From Pochonia chlamydosporia 170 (lineage: Eukaryota > Ascomycota > Sordariomycetes > Hypocreales > Clavicipitaceae): a stretch of DNA of 64,000 nt. The notes under the pieces are model-generated. The model was not told the DNA's origin, did no database searches, and saw only the letters and a program-made list of their open reading frames with translations. This document shows positions 24,620 through 34,544 of this stretch, in pieces. Each line of letters begins with the position of its first letter. The stretch's first letter is position 1. A program made the position numbers and the translations under genes. The stretch is from NCBI RefSeq assembly GCF_001653235.2, contig NC_035793.1, forward strand, positions 4,712,001 to 4,776,000, read 5' to 3'.

Positions 24620-26167
24620 ATGGCCGTGCCTCTCTCGGTAATAATTGTCGGCTCAGGCGTTTTCGGTCGTACGTAAACTTCTAGTTGTAACTAATGCTCT
24701 TCCCTGATTCTAACATACACTTGCATAGTCTCGACGGCATATGCCATGAGCCACGATGCCAAATTTGCCGATTCAAAGATAATACTCGTGGATAGATGGA
24801 ATTTCGAACCCAACTCTGGCAATAATTCTGTCCAGAACCCCGGCGCAGCAAACGCCGACACCTCTCGCGTGATCCGCCGTGACTATCCCCATGGTCCCTA
24901 CGCTTGCCTCGCCCGTGAGGCGATGAAGCACTGGAGGGCCGACTTTGGACAAGATAAGAGATATGTTGAGCAACGGCTATTGTTCTCCGGAGAAGGTAGT
25001 TCTCTACTCCTTCCCAAAAGACAGGGAGATACGGTGAACTACATCAAAACCGCATATGGGGTCAGCTGCGAAATGACTGAGGGAGGAAAAGATGCGCTCA
25101 AGGTCCTTGACTCTTTGGAAGATATTCGCGTTGAGCTCGGAAATACTACGACCCTCCCAGAGACTCTTCGTGTAGAAGGAAAAGAGGCGAATACTCTAAG
25201 AGGCTACATCTCTGAAGACTGCGGCTGGGCCAATGCTGGAGCTAGCATTGAGTGGCTTCGACAACAAGTCATCCGCCTTGGTCGAGTGGAATTCCGTGTT
25301 GGTCATGTTGAAACCCTTCTTGTATCGGACGACGGTACACAGATCCAAGGCGTCAAGCTACAAGATGGATCGACCGTGCATGCAGATCTCACAATTGTTG
25401 CTGCTGGGAGTCAGACGTCACACATTCTGGGGATCCCGAAGCTCTGCGACGTCTACAGCGAAGTAGCTGCTTACATTCAGCTGTCCGAAGATGAAAGCAA
25501 GGAACTAAAACGAAGAAACTGGCCCTTGATTGTTAATGCCCACCGTGGTGTATTTGCCGTCGGTCCAGATCACGACAATTGCATCAAGCTCGGCCACTTC
25601 TCCTACAGCGGCATGGCAGATGTCCTGAAAGATGCAGGCATCCAAGTCAAGACTCGTGTCGACCCATCCGGCCGCACACCTGCGCAGTTATGGGAAGAAG
25701 ATCCCAAGTACGGCTTCGGGGGAGACGTCACAATCTCAGAACTCGGCGACGTTGTGGACTACGAGGAGGACAAGATGCTCAAGACGCTGGCTGATTTCCG
25801 TCTTTTCCTTCTTGAGCTTTTGGGGCCCTCTGGTCTTGAGGGCATCAATACTCTTGACCATGCGCAGTGCGATGTCATCCTGAATAATATTGCTAATCGA
25901 CCTTTCACGAGGGTACGCAAGTGTTGGTACAACGACACCCCGACACTCAACTTCATCGTGGACTACCACCCATCGTATGGGAAGAGTTTGTTTGTTGCTA
26001 CGGGTGGTTGTGACCATGCTTTCAAGTTTCTTCCTATTATTGGTGAGAAGGTGATTGCGTTGGCGTTGCATCATCGTGGAGTGGAATCGTCGTCGTTGGG
26101 TGAGGCAACGCCGTCGCTGGATGATTTGGTTGAGTTGTGGAAGTTTCCGGCAGAACTCGTGAAGTAA
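24620..26167 (+). CDS. fsqB: Covalent-flavin amine oxidase of the sarcosine/fructosyl-amino-acid oxidase family (fsqB-like)
   Basis: Model join(24620..24668,24729..26167), 495 aa; the 60-bp intron sits inside the dinucleotide-binding motif and splicing restores VIIVGSGVFGLSTAYAM (GxGxxG). A DAO-type FAD domain follows, with the arginine-containing stretch SRVIRRDYPHGPY typical of this family. Cys415 in RKCWYNDTPTLNFIVD occupies the place of the cysteine that holds FAD covalently in sarcosine oxidases and in FsqB (reported as Cys414 there). The C-terminal FAD site is GGCDHAFKFLPIIGE. In fumisoquin biosynthesis FsqB oxidises the N-methyl group to an iminium that is attacked by the phenol ring, analogous to plant berberine bridge enzyme. 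Length and cysteine position strongly favour this over ordinary fructosyl-amino-acid oxidase. Convergent with the regulator gene. Confidence 0.9.
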
Positions 26168-26336
26168 TTTCACGCGTAAAGAAAACAGGTGGTTTTAGTT
26201 TAGAAGCAAGGGATCAATTCACAGAGTATTTAAGCAAATATTTTGCATTGGTTCCCTGAAGAAACAGTGTTGCCCACCCAAGCGCGCCAGAATCCAAGTC
26301 CGCCATGCGTCTAGTCTAGATTTTATGACAACATCA

Positions 26337-27824
26337 TTAATCAATAACTTTTAGTGCGGCTTGAATCTCGCGAATAAGCCGTTTGGCGCGCACCTCCCGT
26401 TTCCCCCCACGATGCGGCAACAAAGGATGCTCATCCTGGTCATACAGTACATCAATCCAACCGCTTACAAGCTTGTCTCGTAGTAGCCCTCCCCTAGCCT
26501 GATTAAAAATACCACTTTGTCTCGATGATCCAATTAAAATACTCTCAATCTTCTCCAACATGTTAAAGCTAACACTTGTCAAGCACTCCAATTGAAGCAC
26601 ATAATCACCATCAAGTTCAAATCCATCAAGTCGAATGCCTGATAGGATCGGGGGAACTGAAGGCGTAGGCTGGGTAATAGACTCTAGGATGGGGGTGAGT
26701 ACATGGTCGTAGGATTGTAAAATATATGCATAGCAAGATAACATGGACAAGAGTGTCGGTATCTCAAGAGCAGGTATAGCGTTGGATGGTGATGCGAGTG
26801 AAGATTTGCTGGATACAGATAAAGTGGACGATCCACAGCGAGACGAGGGAATTTCTGGCGTTTCTGTCACTCCGATCAACCATCTTGAGTCTTCTCGGAT
26901 ACCTCCAGAGTCACCGTCACAGCATGACTGCCTAAGACGCTGGAGAATAGAGAGGAATTCTCGACAATGTTGCAGTGTATGACCGATAGATTGAGTGCCT
27001 GACTCGACATTGTCTTGACCAGAAGTGTCTTCTAGGTTGTTCTTTTCGCGGAGAAGCTTTTCGTTCAGCTTGGCGAGTTCTTGTACGATTGTCCTTGTTG
27101 TTTCGGTGTTTTGCGGAGGCACAAGTGGCGAAGTTCTTCTTGTGTGGGAAGATACCTTCCCTGATGATGATGATTCTGTATGTATAGAATTGGCATCGGC
27201 TGCAAACTGTCGTGGACTCCAATCTACCGAAGGCGGTTTGCTCATTAACTCAATCAGACTTGGGTCCGTTGTGTTGTCCATGATTGAGTCCGGGTGTACG
27301 TTTCGATCAGTGTCGAGCATCCAGCCAGGAGTTTCCAGATTCACATCGTTCCAGTCCATATCGTCTTCGGTAGGGTACGACGACCAGTCATTTGTCGCTG
27401 ACTGAATCGCAGAGGGTAAGTCTGCATCGCGTGGCTGTCTCGGGTTCCGATGTGTATAATGAGTGGATACAGAGTTCCTTGGTTGATGCTGGCCAGGAAG
27501 AGAATCATATCGAGCTGCTGAAGTAGTTGAATTAGGGTTGAATTGTGCCGCAGCATGTGATGGGATTGAGCTGCGACTATTTCTCTCTTGCACCAGTTGT
27601 GAGTCAAGTGTAGTATCTTGAGTCCTTTCAGAAGCTGTGTTCCTCCTGGGAGCTGGCCTAACACTATAGCACTCGACCTTGGCTCGTTTGCACCGATCAC
27701 AAGGTACTTCGTTACGCAGGAAGCGACTAACAGGGTTGAATATTGGCTTTGCGGCTCCAACACATCGTAGCTTCTGACCACGACAACGATCGCAGGCCCC
27801 TCGTCTACTAGCTTCGGCATTCAT
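26337..27824 (-). CDS. Zn2Cys6 transcription factor, AflR-like cluster regulator
   Basis: Single-exon gene, 495 aa, starting MNAEASRRGACDRC. The six cysteines are spaced CX2CX6CX20CX2CX6C (CDRCRGQKLRC ... CDRCKRAKVEC); the 20-residue loop between the two halves is longer than usual. A basic stretch after the last cysteine (SVRPAPRRN) is typical of DNA contact or nuclear import. The middle is Ser/Thr-rich. The C-terminal part (IPTLLSMLSCYAYILQSYDH, then LECLTSVSFNMLEKIE) resembles the AflR-type regulatory domain. It should activate the surrounding cluster genes from the nucleus. The position inside the cluster, 169 bp from the flavin oxidase stop, supports this, and the fumisoquin cluster also has a C6 regulator. 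The binding site is unknown. Confidence 0.88.
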   Translation of the reverse strand: MNAEASRRGACDRCRGQKLRCVGAAKPIFNPVSRFLRNEVPCDRCKRAKVECYSVRPAPRRNTASERTQDTTLDSQLVQERNSRSSIPSHAAAQFNPNSTTSAARYDSLPGQHQPRNSVSTHYTHRNPRQPRDADLPSAIQSATNDWSSYPTEDDMDWNDVNLETPGWMLDTDRNVHPDSIMDNTTDPSLIELMSKPPSVDWSPRQFAADANSIHTESSSSGKVSSHTRRTSPLVPPQNTETTRTIVQELAKLNEKLLREKNNLEDTSGQDNVESGTQSIGHTLQHCREFLSILQRLRQSCCDGDSGGIREDSRWLIGVTETPEIPSSRCGSSTLSVSSKSSLASPSNAIPALEIPTLLSMLSCYAYILQSYDHVLTPILESITQPTPSVPPILSGIRLDGFELDGDYVLQLECLTSVSFNMLEKIESILIGSSRQSGIFNQARGGLLRDKLVSGWIDVLYDQDEHPLLPHRGGKREVRAKRLIREIQAALKVID

Positions 27825-30800
27825 CGTCAGCGACGTAGATCTATCAACGAAGAAGAAGAAGCAAACTCCTGAACGTAAAAGCTTTTAAACTGCTGAGAGA
27901 CAGGGTCTTACATATAAGTGGTGCTGACGATAGACTGACGGATGGAATGACCTTCATGTCAACTATACGCTGTGTCAGTGGTTCATCTGCCGACCAGCGG
28001 GTCAGTCACTAGTGTATGCTCCTGCTTCATTCTCCAGGTTGTTGGATATCTGACCGCAAGCGGAAAGTTTTGTCCGCAGTATACCTACTCTACTTTACAC
28101 TAAGTTGGGTGGCATAGTTCGGAATGGCATTGTCAGGAAGTGGAGTGTTCCTCAACTCACAGTACCCCCATGACTCCCAGATATTGATCTCTACCAATGA
28201 CTCTGCTGAGAATAGACCAAAATGGCGCGATCAATACTAAAAGGTCGAACCCCAAGACTCGTGGCTTCGCTCGTTGTGGATAACACCGGCAGAATGAGGC
28301 AGGACAGAACAACTTGAGTTACATCCAAGCTGACCTACATGGCGAGCGTGGTTTGTTTTCACCTTGCCGCCGCCCCGCTTACACGCTCATGTTCTATGGA
28401 TGATGAGATGAGACGTATACGCTTACGGTTGCGGTATAATAAAGCTTACCGACTCCAACCGAGGTGAGTGCTCTGTTCCTGTGATGGAAAGACAACTCTC
28501 CGCAAGTTGACAAATTTCACATGAAAACCTGTCCAACCGCAAGTGTACGTTGATTAGCGTCGTCAAGGTCCTCCGCAGTATGGACACTTGTTTTGCAAGG
28601 CATGTACGGAGGACTCTTCAATCAACTTGGGCAACGACACAGAAAGAGCGAAACAAAGTCTGTCCAAGGAGAGAAGGTGATTAAGGTGTCAAAGCTTGGC
28701 TTTGGATCTGGACTTTGTTGCTTGCAGAACACCACTGAAACCCGGGAAGTGGCGTTGAGTTGCTTGGCGGAACAGCTGTTCAGAAGCCAGTTTCCAAGGG
28801 TCAGAGACCTTCTTTGCATGTGGCGCAACTGGAACGGAAGCTCATTTGCTGACGGGACGGCTCGGTGCGAGCTTTTTCGTCCTCTCATTGCAGAAACAAT
28901 TGCCCTAGCTTCCTTGGAACCTGGTAACTTGACCGGGGTTAGGGAACCTCTCCCAGGCTGCAGACTTTAAGACAGGATGAGTCGGGCAGAGAGTAACTGA
29001 AGAATTAGTTTACGGAAATTCTATAATGAAAGACATTAGAGTTCTATTTTTGTAGGAACCAGGACCTGCTTTCACCTCACCAACATCTCCTTTGGCCGCC
29101 AACTAAGGGTCTGTTGCTGCACTCTCCCAACTCGTAACTGGAGTCTAACACAGAATGGCATGCTCTTATCTTTTCCCGCCATCGCTTAGTTTTCAACCCA
29201 GCAGGTGCCGTTAGTTCCAAACTACAGGCCGCGAGAGCCGGTCAGCAGCGGGAATCGCCACAGCCCCAAGAAACTGGAGATGACGTCCCGCCTCGGAACC
29301 GTACTGGGAATTAAAGTCCGAGGCTTGGTCTCATCCCCCTGTTCTATACTCCATAGGCACCAGTACTAGAAAAGCTTGTGTCAACGCAAAGGATCTATCT
29401 AGAGCCACGCGGAACCGGCACGCCAAGATCTGCCATTAAGATGGGCCGCAACGCCACCAGGTTCTCAACACCAGGAGAGGAGGTCAATGTCTTAGATGGG
29501 ACCCTTTCTCCAGTTTTCGTGCAGATTCGATATGAGAGGCTGAAATTGTTTGCAGTCTGACATAAGCCCGAAACAACCCATGTTAGCTGGCCAGGACTAT
29601 GCAGTAGTACTTTTGACGAGCGTATCTTCTTGGATCGTTGTGGATTGCCATCGTTCTGGCGATCGCCTGCAGGTGCGGCGTGTTTAATGATGACCGAAGT
29701 AACCCTGTGCTGATGTAGAAGACATGCCATCTTGATTGGAATCAACATCCAGCTTTAATGGCCTATAGCACGCAATTTACTGTCAATTTTTGATGATTTA
29801 CTGACGCGGCTTTTCCCCGAGGCAGCGCCTACAATGAGACGAGGTCGGCACCAGGCGTTCTTTTGGGTTCTGGTAACTAACAGTATGTCTTCAACTCGAA
29901 CCCTGCGTTCAAATCACTCTACACAACACGGATTATGTTGCAAGTAGCTACCAAGCCGCATATAGAGAAACGGAACAGTCGGGGGACATGGTAGCCAGCC
30001 CAGAAAGCTTTAGCTTCTAGTCCAATCGACAATGCCTGCGATTTGGGGGCTAGTCGCAGTTGGTTGCCGGACTTGCTCATTTTAGACGAACTTTTAAATT
30101 GCTCATAAGATTCGACCGTCAGGCTACATCCGAAGGGTTTCGGTGTATTCTCACCGCTGGCTACCTGCCTACTGAAGAGTATGCCGAAACAGACGACTGT
30201 ACTGCTGATGTGGCAACAGTGTCAAAATTATCTTCGTGGGCTTCATTCATATCAGGTGAACCGTTGGTTCGCCATTTCCTGTTAAGAAATGAAAGAAGTA
30301 AGTGACACCAACGGAATAGCTGCATCCTGTGGTCTGCATTTCTAGAAGCTGCAGTACCCCAGGTTCCGGAATATCTGATCCACCCAACTCCAGGTGTCGT
30401 TATGCACAGGACCTGACGCAGTGTTACTTTCCGGTAGCGGAAGTTGGCAAACAAAGCGTAGGATTGGGTGGTATGGTGGACGTTGCCTTGGATGTTTTGT
30501 ATATCGCGATTGCTTTATGTCAACGATTGTTGCCACACTGCCATCATTTTAAAAGTTGTAAAATAACAACAAGGATGTGACAATGCCTGGATGCAAGATT
30601 CTGTTCGTAGTAGGGCAAACTGGTGATGGCATCTCGGCCGAGCTATACTAGAGTTGTTTTGCAAAGGCATGCAAAATGTCATAGTTTAGAGGGTTGCGAC
30701 TAAACTCCGTTTACAAAGACCTTACACGGGATACTAATACTTTTCGTGCTGATTTCTCTAAACCTGTTGTCATGGAAAGGCACTGCAGCCTGATTCTCTT

Positions 30801-30895
30801 GACTTGACCACGGACTGTATGTGCGACTCTCATTTCTCGACAGATGTTGCCGATGTACGACATCTGGACAAGTCCAGTACTTATCTCTACGTATG
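27825..30895. other. Long non-coding stretch inside the cluster
   Basis: About 3.1 kb with no gene I can support. It includes the promoter of the regulator gene, with TTCGGAA near 28119. A 125-codon reading at 28593-28970 and an 81-codon one at 30060-30305 lack recognisable domains. It could hold a decayed gene or a non-coding transcript, but nothing shows this directly. Confidence 0.45.
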
Positions 30896-32919
30896 CTAAA
30901 CCTGAATTAGAGATCCAAGAGTAAGAACATCGCCTCTTATATCACCGTTGACTTCCTTTTTCCCAATGTCCACGACTACCTCCTTCACCTTTAGCCTATC
31001 GAAGAATCCTTCTATAGCACCAGTATCTTCCAAGCCGCAGATGAGACTGACATATCCATCAGGTCGCAATAACACTATACAACCGGTATTTCTATCAATT
31101 CCGCACCTTTCATATACATGCCCATGACCATCGTGATAACTGTCGTCGTCAGCGTACACAGTCCAATAGTTCCACCCATTCTCATCATCCCAGGGCCTGA
31201 AAACGGGGTGCAAATCCATCAACTCAACATCTGCACGTCTCGAACTGTGAACTGTGATTATCTCCACTCCAGGATTTCGAGTCAAGCCTTTGGCAAGCCT
31301 GTCTCCCAAACGACTGAATCGGTCCGTAGCAGCGCCCTCAGCAATATCGCCGGGAAACACAAGAATGCGGAAGCGGCCGTCAGAGCTTAATCGGTGGTAA
31401 GCACGAATTGGGACGCCATCTGACTGATTCACCATTTGGAAATCCGGGAGACGCATTCCATGAGCCAATTTCGTAGCCAGAAAATGTGACTGCGCCTGTG
31501 TCTCCATCGTCTGCACAACCAGCGAGGTAGGATATTGGATCCCGATTCCGGTTGTAAACTTCTGAGCCGCAACATATGCTTTCAAGAACTCATCATGGGT
31601 TGTGTCAGTTCTGGCGAAGAACTCGAGATACTCTCTATCAAAGTTGATCAGAGCCTGTGCAATCGGACGACGCTCGCTTTCATACGTCGAAAGTAGCGCC
31701 GTGTCACATTTGCGCTCAAGACAGTACCGGAGTTTCCAGCCAATATTGTACCCGTCCTGAATACTGGTGTTCATACCCTGACCAGCTTTCGGTGAGTGAG
31801 TGTGAACGGCATCTCCAGCAAGGAATATTCTGTTCTGGTGAGAGAATTCGTCGGCGACTCGTTGTCCGACGCAGTAGGCTGACCACCAGGGGATGTTGCC
31901 TGCCTCAAGAGTATACGGATGAAGAATAGCTTGCGCGGCAGTGACGATGTTTTCTGCGGTGACGCTCTTTGCATCAAGTGATGTGTTGCGGTGGCCGCCG
32001 TCCATGCTGATGTAGAATCGGACGAGCTTGTCTTCTCTTGGGACGCCCATGACGGTGCCGCGGGTTGAATGGACGACGAAGACTTTGCGGATATCGGGGA
32101 AGTTGGTCTTTGGTATCATGTTTAACACACCTGTAGAATGTGAGTTTAGCGCCAGTTCTGCTAATGTATTTTTGGTTGAGTTACGAACCCCATGTTGAGT
32201 CTGTTAGATCTCCCGTGAACTTGATGTTGAGATGCTTGCGCAGCCAACTCCGAGCACCGTCACTTCCGATCACATACTTTGCACAAATCGTCTCTATAGT
32301 GTCTGTTGCGTTGTTTTGCAAAGTCACTGTGATCGGGTATGATTCCGGGTCATCTTTAAGCCTAGAGTCAAGTTTCACGTCAACAGGCTGAGTGTTCCAG
32401 GAAATCTTGACACTCCCATGTTTTTGGAGATTTTCACCCATGACGGCTTCAATTCGTCCTGTAGATCATGTTAGCCAGTAGTCGCAGGAGATGCGTCTGT
32501 GAATGGCGGTACCCTGGTCCAGCGTGACTTCTCGTGGTTTCATCAGTTCTTCGACCTTGTCCGCAATTGTCATCGTTCTTTTAATGACGCCATTCTTGTC
32601 AGGATTCCAAAGAACAATCTCTTCGCATCTCTGCGAATCTTTGAGAATCGTGTCACCGATACCAAATGTATCTAATATTTCGAGGGATATGCTTTTGAGT
32701 CCGTCGGCTCTACCCGCCTTCTCCGGGCCATCCTTCCTATCAATTACTCGGACTCTCAGGTTGGTACCATTGAAGCAATTTGCCGCTGTTAAGCTTTATT
32801 GGCGGCTAGTTAGAAAATAATTCATCAATTTGCTCAACCGCCTTGTGTAGAAGTAGAACCTACCCAGCGGGCCCGGCCCCAATAATGAGAACATCGACAA
32901 GGTCACTGACCGGCGACAT
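30896..32919 (-). CDS. fsqG: FAD-dependent phenol 2-monooxygenase (fsqG-like)
   Basis: Model complement(join(30896..32130,32189..32458,32513..32793,32864..32919)), 613 aa. Three introns, the first using acceptor AATAAAG so that the Rossmann motif reads DVLIIGAGPAGLTAAN; the third has a weak GTTCGT donor but gives the family sequence TWGVLNMIPKTNFPDIR. The DG motif is VIGSDGARSWLRKHL and the GD motif GDAVHTHSPKAGQGMN, so both FAD-contact sets are present. The C-terminal part (HPVFRPWDDENG.., RPDGYVSLICGLED) matches the thioredoxin-like dimerisation domain of phenol hydroxylases. The enzyme uses NADPH and O2 to hydroxylate a phenol ortho to its hydroxyl; here the likely substrate is the tyrosine-derived ring, giving the catechol needed for cyclisation. 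Matches fumisoquin FsqG. Confidence 0.9.
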
Positions 32920-33061
32920 CGTGGCTCTTGTTCAGAATGCAAAGGCTTGCAACAGAGATCAACTTGCAGACCTGTCTATCGATTTGGTATTATGCGTATG
33001 AGTCTATGCTTACTTGGGTTATGATTCATAACACAATAATGGCTGACAATTGCAGCAAACT

Positions 33062-33280
33062 TCATGCTTCAAACTCGGTGGGCCAGTCAGCCATAGACCG
33101 ACCCGATTCCGAACCATCGGCTGCGGGTTGGTAGTCGGAGAGAGTGAAGAGTTTCCGTAAGACGTCCGCAATAGACGGGGCGGTTGTTCTGGGATTGAAA
33201 CCTTTCGGCTCGCAGCGTATCAAGAGTCCATCGTCTTCACAGCAACCATCGCCACTAACTACGTCCATTGTCAAAGTCAT
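33062..33280 (-). CDS. Possible small cluster protein, 72 aa
   Basis: An ATG-initiated 72-codon reading upstream of the monooxygenase on the same strand, with coding-like composition: an acidic, cysteine-containing N-terminus (DVVSGDGCCEDDGLLIRC), then a helix-prone segment SIADVLRKLF and an acidic end. No signal peptide, membrane segment or known domain is visible. It could be a real small gene of the cluster, part of a longer 5' leader, or chance. Its start lies 361 bp upstream of the monooxygenase start codon. Confidence 0.3.
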   Translation of the reverse strand: MTLTMDVVSGDGCCEDDGLLIRCEPKGFNPRTTAPSIADVLRKLFTLSDYQPAADGSESGRSMADWPTEFEA

Positions 33281-34125
33281 GATTCAGTGAAATAAGTAGA
33301 GTAGGTGAGGGAATTTCCTTGAAGCGGATCATCAAGAAGCACCTTCAATTAACCAGCCTGCCAGGGCTTTTGGGCAAGTCCGTCTGAATGTGAATGCACA
33401 CAAACGGGTCGTTGATGGTACGGGAGCTTCACTTATACGGAACCGGTGATTGGTCCCAAGCGCATTGGAAATGGCATGATTATCCCAATATATTTTGAGA
33501 ACCGACCTTAGACCACCATGGTTTCCCTGCTGGGCGTAGTGAAGACTGAGCCTACATTTTACTTGTTCCATAGTTGGCAGCCCGGAGTCAAATTACGTTG
33601 TACGGTAAGTTTCGAGTCAAAGTCTTCATGAATCGGCTTCTTCAGCAGAGATTGGTCATGCAACTCTTTTCAGAAGTAATTACACTATCGCCCAAACCCA
33701 TCACCACGTTCCCGCCAAACGTTTGCGCAGAATGTGCGACCCCAGGAGTCTCAGTTGACTCAGCATTATTCGTGTACTGACAAGTGGTAGCACAGTTTCC
33801 CAACAAAGTCCCAAACTCGTATAGCAGCTTTATGTCTGACATTTAATATACGAGAGACAATGCAGGAAGAATTGGGACGGCTGACCGAAGTCATTGCAAG
33901 TGATTCGGGTGAGATGGATGCTAGAACACATCAGACACTAGGAAGAAGTATGATATGAGATGCTACGAGTCTCACGAAGATACCCCCCAATTGACCGTTT
34001 GCCCTCAAAGTTTCCCTCGACACATTTGTCTACCTTACAATTCGATCAAATGATTGCTGATAGCTGGAATCTCCGCAAGTTTAAAGTGTTCCGGTCAGCA
34101 GCCGCCGAATAGTCGGCAGGGTTGC

Positions 34126-34141
34126 ATTTCGGTTCCGAAAT
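34126..34141. promoter_or_regulatory. Candidate Zn2Cys6 operator (CGG-N2-CCG palindrome)
   Basis: Perfect inverted repeat ATTTCGG-TT-CCGAAAT. Zn2Cys6 proteins typically bind CGG triplets in inverted orientation. It sits between the two divergent cluster genes. Function is inferred. Confidence 0.4.
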
Positions 34142-34544
34142 AGGACGTGACTCTTCGTAAGACGACATCGGCATCGTCGCCCGTCAGACGAAGGATCAAG
34201 ATGATGACTCGGTCGGCCAGAATCGGCTCTCTACGGGAAAAAACAACAACCAACGTGCAGGAGCCTGGCAATGTAAGACTTCACGTGACGGATTATTGCG
34301 ATTGCGTGACCTTGCTGCGACGTTGGTTCCTGCGTTGAGTCACTCATTGCAGTTACATTGGTAGAACAAGTTGCAATTTACAATTTATTGGGCTTGTTGT
34401 GTCTAGTAAGTTGGTGTCATTGTTGTCTTCAAATCGAAACTAGTACTCAATTTCTCCATATTTGCATGCTTCATTAATGCCCCAATTCTGACTGGCTTTG
34501 GCTTCATAGGTGTACCAGATCACAGCAGTCAATACATAGCCGAG

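Larger units (their letters stand above)
32920..34544. promoter_or_regulatory. Divergent promoter region of monooxygenase and ATP-grasp genes
   Basis: 1.6 kb between divergent cluster genes, containing a possible small gene at 33062-33280. A perfect 7+7 bp inverted repeat, ATTTCGG-TT-CCGAAAT, lies at 34126-34141, about 400 bp upstream of the ATP-grasp start, with the CGG-N2-CCG core expected for a Zn2Cys6 dimer. CCGCCGAA and GTCGGC lie within 30 bp of it. Confidence 0.5.

Noticed and set aside
27670..27790. Unspliced intron in the Zn2Cys6 loop
   Set aside because: No donor/acceptor pair keeps frame and all six cysteines.
28593..28970. 125-codon reading in the middle of the cluster
   Set aside because: No domain, no splice structure, and a competing reading on the other strand; not called.
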